From Conidiobolus incongruus B7586 (lineage: Eukaryota > Entomophthoromycota > Entomophthoromycetes > Entomophthorales > Conidiobolaceae), in the NCBI GenBank assembly GCA_000697335.1, contig JNEM01015907.1, positions 1-17,194 of the forward strand: DNA of 17,194 nucleotides, given 5' to 3'. Both the position numbers and the translations under genes were made by a program. Below the pieces are notes generated by a model. The model was not told the origin of the DNA and did not search any database. It worked only from the letters and a program-made list of their open reading frames with translations. Shown here one piece after another: positions 10,221 to 17,194 of the stretch. The first letter of the stretch is position 1. Each line of letters opens with the position of its first letter.

Positions 10221-13200
10221 TTAGTTGAATTGATCCAAAAATTTGTGGATAGCTTGCAATCTTACAATAGTTCCTTCGGCACTATCAATGGAGTGACCAG
10301 TGTTCGGAACACTAATCAATCTAAGCCAAATATCAATAAACTAATCCTATCAAATTAAAGATATACTTACTTCATGAGTTTGGGATTCTTCCTACGAATG
10401 TGGAACCACCATTGAATCGATTGCTGGTAAGGTACTCTCAAGTCTTTCTCACCTAAAAGCACCAAACTAGGAGTCTTGATTTTATCAAAGTATTGGTGGG
10501 GCGAGTGGCTGTAAAGTTTGGAGTACACCTTTGCAGTGGGCTCCACAGGTTCCGAGAAATTATAGTCTAAACCACATTCCGAGAAATTCCTAAATTGAAG
10601 GGTTAATTAATTTGGATTATTCCAATTGATACATGGGTTTACCAATCAGTAATATCCGTCAAAAAGATATTTGCTATAAACAATTCAAATCAAAATTCTT
10701 GAATAACATTCAATTCTATTAAAATTACCCCCAATATTAATGACTGGATTGTGTAAAATGGCAGCTTTGAAAGTATCCTAGTTAAATTCATTAATATTCC
10801 ACCAACAAGAATCCAATCAGTTCCAATTTACCGGATATTGCCCAATCAAATGAGCAGTTAAAAATCCTCCATGGGAGCCTCCAATGACGAAGGGACTGGA
10901 GCTAATACCTTCTCGTTTGAGAGTTTGTTCAATGGAGTCCTACCAAAGGTCTTAGTAGATGATCATAAAATATTAAAAAACTATTACATAGCAATCCTTG
11001 ACATCCAAATCCCCTATTTTACCAATTAATTTATCATTATATTGTTGTCCATATCCCAAAGATCCCGAATAATTCACTAATTCTCAATTAATTAAAAATT
11101 TAAAATAATGAGTTTTGAATTACCATGTAATATAGTAAATCCCAATTTTAATAATAAACAATTAGTTAAATTAAATTCTACAAAATTGGTAGAATGAGGA
11201 CCACCTAAATTCAATTTAATATTTGATGATTTATATAATGAATAATATGTAATATTACCGTGAATATTAGCAATTAATTTATTATTATTATTATTATTAT
11301 TAAATTTAGAATTTTTAATAACGATACATTCTACATTTTCTCGATTTTCATTGTTAAAAGTTTCCCACGATGTATGTGGGATTAATTCATTGAATTCTAA
11401 AATTATAGTTTATATATAATGATATTGATAATGATCAGATCTTATTACCTTTGCTATATCCAGTGTCCTTCAAAAATTGCCAACTGATGCTTAATTTATC
11501 TTGATTTAATTGGGGAGTACCCAACACCTAAACATCCAGTTATTTAAATATTGTCAGTATCTATTCTTAATTTATTACCAATTGACCAGGAATCGAAGGT
11601 GATGAAAATTTAGCTAAAATGAAATTGGATTGAGAATTTAGAAGTGTCCAAGATCCAAAACCGTTGTCATAATTATCTTTAATATTAGTTGGAGATTGAC
11701 TAGGTTCAGTAGGGTGGGGAGTAATAGTATAAATTTCATTGGTCGTTAAATCTAAAGCTAATATAACCTAATAATAAATCATTGAAATGTCATTCAATTG
11801 ATGATAATATTGAATTGGTTTACTCTGAAACATCTCCATTGACTATTTAGCAAAAGGAACTTCTTATTATTGAAATTTATGATATTATCATGACCAAATT
11901 CTAAAGTGTAGACACCTGGGAATTCATTTTGATGAGGGTCATGAACTACTGGAACAATTTCAGTTTGTTCGAATTGGCTTAATGGCGACTAAATTGAACA
12001 ATTAATAATGGAATTGAATACATAATACATTGTAGATACTTTGAATATAGATGAACATTGATTGTGAGCCCCTCCAACTCGCATACCCATATAATACTGT
12101 TTCAATTAGATTAATCATTAATATTAAAATATTAGGGACAATTACCAATTGATTATCGATAACTTTGGGAGATCTATAGGCTAACTGAGAATCTGTCAAT
12201 TTTGCTATTATCCAATAGATTAGTACATTTCAGTTATAAAATATTTTTTTAATATGAATTACTATAAAGACCATCTTCAACATTCAACTTATAAATATCA
12301 GATCTAAAAAGAGATTAATATTACAATTTCAATAAACAAAGAAATGAATTACGGTCTATTAGGACAATAGATGATACCATGCTTCCTAGGAAAAATATTA
12401 TAACCTGTGAAATATATCACACTGCCATTTGAACTGAAGCACAGTTGACCAGGAGCTAAAAATTGGTCAATTGTGTCAATCACTTTAAAACTATTTGAGG
12501 AATCAAGTTGATTCAAATCTACAATAACAATTATGGGTTCGCTCAGCTCTCCATAGGTTTCGCCCCAAGTTTGTTTGTATTCATAGTCCTAACAATATAT
12601 TAGTAAGATTCAAGTATATAGTGATATATCAAAGTACATCAGATTCTAAATCGTTATTGAATTTTAATTTGGAGCTCTCTTTCTTATCATTGGTTTCTGA
12701 TTCATCCTTCTTGGATTTGTTATCCTTAATCTTTTCGGCAATGTACGCAAATAGATTCCCTTTGGGTGACCAGGTAATACCACCAAAGGATCCTAAACAT
12801 CAAATCAATCCACATCAGCATCAAAACCACACGTTATACAATACCTTTAGGATAAATCCTCCCGTGTAAGTCCGTAACGTCAACTGTTTTCACTAAAAGA
12901 TCTTTATTCCAAAGCTCCACCAACCTCAACTCCTTATTGGGACTCATTCCCATCTTCCTCTTGACAAATTTCACTCTCCAACTCTTATCCCCACTAACTG
13001 CTTCATCCTCAACACTGTCAAGTTCTTGAATCTTTTCCAAAGTTTGGTCAAGGATTCGACTGTTTATGGAATCAGTTAAAACGGTGAATTGGTGATGAAA
13101 ACTACGTTTCTTTTGGAGCAAAGTGCAAATAAAACTTGTGGTGAATTCAATACCTATAACATAAAATCAGTTCAATCAATATTCAAATAAGGCTTTAAAT

Positions 13201-13314
13201 ATTACCGATAAGTTGATTATTTGGATTTAATTCATTAAATTTGCTACTGATTTTACCACTTTCAATAATGGGTATGGATAATAATGCTTGGTGATAATCT
13301 TTGGAATAACTCAT
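10221..13314 (-). CDS. APEH: Acylaminoacyl peptidase (APEH, S9C serine peptidase), 18 exons
   Basis: Exons: 13314-13206, 13153-12845, 12792-12638, 12588-12353, 12303-12263, 12204-12146, 12096-12040, 11988-11824, 11767-11579, 11527-11449, 11396-11259, 11204-11124, 11076-10988, 10939-10832, 10777-10729, 10673-10643, 10589-10371 and 10320-10221. All 17 introns are 47-58 bp with GT-AG ends. The spliced frame is 2214 bp, giving 737 aa, very close to the 732 aa of human APEH. The N-terminal part corresponds to the beta-propeller of the prolyl-oligopeptidase family. The C-terminal alpha/beta-hydrolase part has an HGGPH oxyanion-type motif (512-516), the nucleophile Ser591 in GGSHGG, Asp681 in GEKDLR and His714 in NTGHS, so the catalytic triad is whole. 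The enzyme removes N-acylated (mainly acetylated) amino acids from blocked peptides and is normally cytosolic. Oddities are the intron density and a run of seven Asn (499-505), encoded by pure AAT just before the HGGPH strand. The start is the first ATG upstream; no signal peptide is seen. A perfect CRE lies 89 bp upstream. Confidence 0.95.
11281..11301 (-). repeat. (AAT)7 trinucleotide run inside APEH exon 11
   Basis: Seven uninterrupted AAT codons encode Asn499-505 of the peptidase. The run lies in a surface-type linker before the oxyanion-loop motif. Because it is a pure trinucleotide repeat, length change would keep the reading frame. Confidence 0.9.
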
Positions 13315-13402
13315 ATTTTTTTTTAATTTTTTTTCAATCATGTTTAATTAGGTGATCTATTGTCAATTTATACTTGAATTATTAGTTGTTGAATGGATTT
13401 AA

Positions 13403-13410
13403 TGACGTCA
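13403..13410. promoter_or_regulatory. Perfect CRE/ATF palindrome TGACGTCA
   Basis: The 8-base palindrome TGACGTCA is the full consensus for ATF/CREB-type bZIP factors (in fungi, for example, the Atf1-Pcr1 heterodimer of stress signalling). It lies 89 bp upstream of the APEH start codon, in otherwise very A/T-rich DNA. The position suits a proximal APEH promoter element; it is over 1.1 kb from the other gene's ATG. Function is inferred from the motif alone. Confidence 0.6.
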
Positions 13411-13710
13411 TTCCTAAAACCATATATATATATATCACATGAGCAAGTGTATATTTGTTTGACGGTTATAAATTGAGTGGACTTGTCTTAATTGTTACGA
13501 TGTTTATCATTATTATTTACATTGATTTTCTTTTCTTATCAAATCTTGAGTAAAATTATCTTAATTTAGAATCTGTAGGATTAATTCAATTCCTTTCAAC
13601 CTTCTATTTGACCAAGATCATTGAAAAAAATAAACTTTTCATCATATTTATATGACTGCTTAACTTTGAAAATTGAACATTTTTACTACAAGTAATTGTG
13701 GATATGGTAT

Positions 13711-13738
13711 ATTATTATTATTATTATTATTATTATTA
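13711..13738. repeat. (ATT)n microsatellite
   Basis: Nine or so uninterrupted ATT units in the divergent intergenic region. It is a simple repeat with no evident function. Confidence 0.9.
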
Positions 13739-14214
13739 CAAATACATGATGTATATCTCATTTAAACATTCACATCAATAATTGTAAAGTGAAATATATT
13801 ACCAGAATCAACTATTACCCAATTAAATTTATTACACCTACCCAAATTTTAAACTTCAAAAATTATCTCAATTTATATAAATCAATCCATAGTTGAACAC
13901 ACACATATCAATATATATGTAATGATATAAAAAGATTATATGGATTTATATATATTATTAGAATGGTGTTCATTAATATTATTCTATTGATAGAAAATAT
14001 AGATTTAATGATCATTTATAATTTGATGAATTTTATTCAATATTTAAGTTCATTATCAAAATTAACAGTTTGATTGTTGACGAAAGTAGGAGTTGTATTT
14101 ACTTGTAGAAGATATAGATAACTTGAATTGACTGTTATAATATAATTATATTAATCAATTAATTCGAATTTTTGATTAATCCAAATTTAAAAGCATAAAT
14201 TAATAAGAATTGAG

Positions 14215-14222
14215 TTGCGCAA
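14215..14222. promoter_or_regulatory. TTGCGCAA palindrome (C/EBP-like bZIP site)
   Basis: TTGCGCAA is a perfect palindrome matching the core of the C/EBP-type bZIP site and stands out in A/T-rich DNA about 300 bp upstream of the hydrolase ATG. The assignment is by motif similarity only; I do not know a cognate factor in this fungus. Confidence 0.35.
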
Positions 14223-14241
14223 ATTTAGAAGCATTATTTGG

Positions 14242-14330
14242 ATCGGAGCCAGTATCCCACATTATTAATCAACTCAAATTCAACTCGAATTCAGATTGAA
14301 TTAAGGGTAAACATTTATTCAAATCGGAGC
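14242..14330. promoter_or_regulatory. Two direct ATCGGAGC boxes
   Basis: ATCGGAGC occurs at 14242-14249 and again, in the same orientation, at 14323-14330. Both are followed by an A within two bases and preceded by a similar ATT-rich string. They lie 194-282 bp upstream of the hydrolase ATG. A repeated 8-mer with five G/C bases is unlikely by chance in this spacer, so a transcription-factor site is plausible. CGG-type cores recall Zn2Cys6 regulators, but that is conjecture. Confidence 0.35.
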
Positions 14331-14356
14331 AACAATTTTAAATTAATTTTAATAAA

Positions 14357-14434
14357 ATGAAGTATTTAAAGGGTATCCAAGTCAACTCAAATCAATTTAA
14401 ATATTACGCTAACAATAATAACAATAACCAATAA
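14357..14434 (+). other. Upstream open reading frame, 25 codons
   Basis: An ATG (context AAA-ATG) opens a 25-codon frame ending in an Asn run, Gln and TAA, 89 bases before the hydrolase ATG. If the transcript starts upstream of it, it would be a uORF able to reduce translation of the main frame. I found no splice donor that would join it in frame to the hydrolase, so it is not treated as exon 1. Confidence 0.35.
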
Positions 14435-14523
14435 TTAAATATTAAATAATATTAATAACTATTTCCAAACTGAATAGAATAATTAGTTTACAGTTGATAA
14501 ATCATCATAAAAGAGTTATTCCA

Positions 14524-15651
14524 ATGTTAGGTTTTACTAAATGGTATTGGCCTACTTCGTCAGAGAAGGCCCAAGCTTCTGAATTTTCGTTACTGAATCA
14601 TACTCAGTTTATGGAGAGTGAGGTATCCAAGCCAAAATTAGAGAAAGTTGAAATTGAAAAGGATAAATATATTAATACACTATCTTTTAATAATAACCAG
14701 GAAAATAAGAAAAATCTTGTTATTACTCACGGTTTTGGCGTTGGATTAGGTATATTTTACAAAAATTATCAAGCAATTAGCGAGGTAGAAGGCTATAAAA
14801 CCTATTCAATTGACTGGCTTGGCATGGGAAGGAGCTCAAGACCTCCCTTCTCATTGAGACCTAAGCGTAAACAGACTCAAGATGAGCATATTACTGAAGC
14901 AGAAGATTTTTTCGTTGAAAGTTTAGAGAAGTGGCGTATCAAGCAAAATATTGAAAAGATGACTCTAATGGGCCATAGCTTGGGTGGTTATCTCTCTACA
15001 GTCTATGCTATGAAATATCCGCAAAATGTTGAAAAATTAATCTTGGTCTCACCTGTGGGCATTCCGCAGAGTCCCTATTTGAAGAGTCCTCAAAATCAAA
15101 CTGAAGAACAGCAACTTGAAGTAATAAATAACGAAGGCAATATGGATAATCCCTTACAAAGCAACATTAATGAATTTGGTCCTCCTCGACAAATTCCAAG
15201 TTGGATCAAATATCTATGGGATCGCAACTATACACCTCAGTGGATTGTACGTTTGGCTGGTCCTTATGGCCCCGATTTAGTTGGCAAATATGTATTTAGA
15301 CGCTTCACTCATTTAGATGCTCAAGAGCAGCATAACCTAAGAGACTATATTTATCATATTTCTAGCATGTCAGGTTCAGGCGAATATGCATTTGGAACTA
15401 TTTTATCAGTGGGTGCATATGCTTGCAAACCACTAATTAAGCGATTTAATAATCTCAGAGTTCCTACTTCTTTCATTTATGGTGATAGTGATTGGATGGA
15501 CCATACTCATGCTCTTAAAGTTCAGCCACTGATAAAAGCTAAATCTGAAGTGCATGTTGTACCTAATTCAGGCCATCAACTCTTCTTAGAAAATCCAAGC
15601 TATTTCAACGATATTATTCAAAAAATATTAAGGGGGCAAACTAATATTTAA
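14524..15651 (+). CDS. Alpha/beta hydrolase of the ABHD4/ABHD5 (CGI-58)-CLD1/ICT1 family
   Basis: Intronless, 375 aa from the first ATG, ending in TAA. Near the N-terminus is a W-x-W-P-T-S stretch, typical of the family. The oxyanion motif is HGFGVGLG (from His69). The strand DWLGMGRSSRP lies around 98-107, and the nucleophile Ser152 is in GHSLGG. The acid lies in GDSDWMD (most likely Asp323) and the base is His351 in NSGHQ. The triad is complete, unlike CGI-58 itself, whose nucleophile is Asn. The family's HX4D acyltransferase motif reads HX4E here (His351, Glu356). A low-complexity insert rich in Gln, Asn and Glu (about 188-221) separates core and cap. Yeast relatives act on cardiolipin (Cld1, mitochondrial) or as lysophosphatidic acid acyltransferase (Ict1); the substrate cannot be told from sequence. 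The frame is open upstream to 14458 without an ATG and encodes a basic, acid-free stretch, a possible targeting extension. Confidence 0.9.
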   Translation: MLGFTKWYWPTSSEKAQASEFSLLNHTQFMESEVSKPKLEKVEIEKDKYINTLSFNNNQENKKNLVITHGFGVGLGIFYKNYQAISEVEGYKTYSIDWLGMGRSSRPPFSLRPKRKQTQDEHITEAEDFFVESLEKWRIKQNIEKMTLMGHSLGGYLSTVYAMKYPQNVEKLILVSPVGIPQSPYLKSPQNQTEEQQLEVINNEGNMDNPLQSNINEFGPPRQIPSWIKYLWDRNYTPQWIVRLAGPYGPDLVGKYVFRRFTHLDAQEQHNLRDYIYHISSMSGSGEYAFGTILSVGAYACKPLIKRFNNLRVPTSFIYGDSDWMDHTHALKVQPLIKAKSEVHVVPNSGHQLFLENPSYFNDIIQKILRGQTNI

Positions 15652-17194
15652 CATATTTTCAAATCTTAAAAATTATTAATAAATTAATATCTATTAATAT
15701 TTATATTTACAAGTTTAGTCTTTATTATATATTCCAAGATTTAAAAAAAATAATTAGAGTGCTAAAATGGTATGCCTCAACAACACAAATAAATTAATTT
15801 ATTGATATGGATCATTTAATAAAAAAATTCAGAATGTTTATATTAATATACCTATAGTTATATATAGGTATGGTTTACTTTTTTTCACTTCATAATGCCA
15901 AATGGTTGAAAAACGAGGCATATAATAAGTAATATAAAATATGTTAAATAGCAAAATGAAATGATATATTAACAATGTATACATGATTTTGAGTGAAACA
16001 TTCAAATCATGGAGATAACAACTTCACTTATACAATTCAGAACTTAATGAAATTTATGATAAAGTTATAGAAACTTCGAGTGAAATTGAATTAGTCTCAA
16101 AATTTCTGAATTACTTAAAATAATATAATGATTTTCGTAGTAATATCAAAAGATTTCAGTATGAAATAATATAAATGAGAAACAATGATTAGAAGGCAAT
16201 ATTATATTATTAGCTGAATCACTATAGTACTAACATATATTTTTAATGTAAATTAGCTTTGATTATATTAGTTTGTCTAAAATTAAAAGTACTCCTTTAT
16301 TAAAATTTTACATTACATTTTATTGAAAAATTACAAAAAAATCTGAAAAAATTAAATTTGATTTAAAGCCAAATTCAACCTTTATCACTGATATGATACA
16401 CTTTATATTAAAATATGATAATATTTAAGAAATGTTATATAACCAAAATATTTAACTTGAAATATAAATTTCACTATATGTTTTATTTAAAATCAACATA
16501 AACATATTATGCTGATTAATTTTGATTTATACTCACTTAAAATTTAATTAATGTTTTAATGCAATATGCTATAAACAAATTTATAAATTTAGTCAACTAT
16601 TTAACCTTTTAATTTTTAATTTAAAATATTAAATCTTGACTGAATCATTTAATTCATAATTTGTTTATTTCATCAATTAAATTACCAAACCTATTTAATA
16701 TTTGCATTTTAAAGTAACATGTAATTTTAACAAAAAGTATTATTATTTCCTTGAATTTAAAGAAATGGGAAATTTTTAAATTTCTGATTTTTTAATCATA
16801 TTATTAATTTTAAATAAATATATATACATAATAAATAGGATAATATATAGTTTTAAATTATATATATAATAACTTTTTTGATTAAAAAACTCTTTAAATT
16901 TGATTGTTAAATTTGATTATACTTAAATTAAATAATAATTATTAAAAGTTTTTTATTTTGGTATTTGTATAACTATATATTTTTTAAAATTATTTAAAAT
17001 TTATTAATAACTTTTAATAATTAACTATTATCTAAATCATAATTTATTATTAACTAAATTACTTTAAAGTTAAAAAAAATTATCTAAAATTTATTAAAAT
17101 TTAAAAGATTAATTTTAACTATTATCTATTTAATTAATAATATAATTAAAAAATATATTAAAAATATCTTGGTATTTTTAGTTAAGAAGTTGTT
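15652..17194. other. AT-rich 3' flank without a supported gene
   Basis: Beyond the hydrolase 3' UTR this is A/T-rich spacer. The only hint of coding is a 35-codon frame at 16019-16123 on the plus strand, which lacks a start codon. A pair of inverted 8-mers, TATGCCTC near 15770 and GAGGCATA near 15916, is probably chance. From about 16200 to the end composition becomes extreme, with no open frame, RNA gene or repeat family recognised. Confidence 0.6.
15678..15683 (+). terminator. Candidate poly(A) signal of the hydrolase gene
   Basis: AATAAA begins 27 bases after the TAA stop of the alpha/beta hydrolase, a suitable distance for a polyadenylation signal. The hexamer is frequent by chance here, so support is weak. 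Confidence 0.3.

Larger units (their letters stand above)
13315..14523. other. Divergent intergenic promoter region
   Basis: This spacer separates the minus-strand APEH gene from the plus-strand hydrolase, so it must hold both promoters. Visible elements are a CRE palindrome (13403-13410) with an AT-dinucleotide stretch just upstream of it, an (ATT)n run (13711-13738), a TTGCGCAA palindrome (14215-14222), two ATCGGAGC boxes (14242-14249 and 14323-14330) and a short upstream open frame (14357-14434). No other gene or RNA gene is seen. Confidence 0.7.

Noticed and set aside
10176-10358. Plus-strand 60-codon open frame
   Set aside because: Antisense to the last exon and last intron of APEH; the minus strand encodes the catalytic His (NTGHS) and a clean stop.
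12002-12199. Minus-strand 65-codon open frame as a separate small gene
   Set aside because: It is APEH exon 6 read through introns 6 and 7; the spliced frame restores homology to the peptidase.
12621-12869. Plus-strand 82-codon open frame
   Set aside because: Antisense to APEH exons 2-3 and the introns around exon 3; no independent support.
14357-14493. First exon at 14357 spliced to the TTTACAG acceptor at 14493
   Set aside because: The only usable donor (GTATCC at 14373) gives the wrong phase and a stop soon after, and the intron would be about twice the length of all others here.
15770-15923. TATGCCTC ... GAGGCATA as terminal inverted repeats of a small transposon
   Set aside because: Only 8 bp match, flanks do not extend the pairing, and no target-site duplication or internal open frame is seen.

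Overview
This is a stretch of AT-rich nuclear DNA from a fungus. The evidence is spliceosomal introns of about 50 bp with GT...AG ends, a fungal DSC-complex ubiquitin ligase (Tul1), a Rua1-type zinc-binding domain known from fungal regulators, and moderately AT-rich exons set in far more AT-rich spacers. Acylaminoacyl peptidase with 17 tiny introns and the poly-Asn tendency would suit an early-diverging (zygomycete-grade) lineage, but the sequence does not fix the clade.

Layout. 1-2326 is gene-poor AT-rich DNA that contains an exact 19-base Tn5/Nextera mosaic end (458-476), almost certainly a library-preparation remnant. Three genes follow in tandem on the minus strand: a Tul1 ortholog (2327-4383, 2 exons, 668 aa), a Rua1 C-terminal-domain protein (5863-7168, 2 exons, 417 aa), and a complete acylaminoacyl peptidase (10221-13314, 18 exons, 737 aa). 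A divergent promoter region (13315-14523) leads into a plus-strand, intronless alpha/beta hydrolase of the ABHD4/ABHD5-CLD1 family (14524-15651, 375 aa). The rest (15652-17194) is AT-rich spacer. The spliced models were assembled by hand. All reading frames close exactly across every junction, and every coding length is a multiple of three.

How the genes relate. These look like ordinary neighbours, not a cluster: Golgi/endosome membrane-protein quality control (Tul1), a putative transcription regulator, cytosolic peptide turnover (APEH) and phospholipid acyl metabolism (ABHD5/CLD1-like). I see no defence system, mobile element, tRNA, rRNA or secondary-metabolite cluster. The points most worth checking are the adapter remnant, the extreme intron density of the peptidase gene, a perfect CRE palindrome in its promoter, a basic acid-free extension upstream of the hydrolase ATG, and small unassigned open-frame islands near 4.9-5.3, 8.4-8.7 and 9.9 kb.
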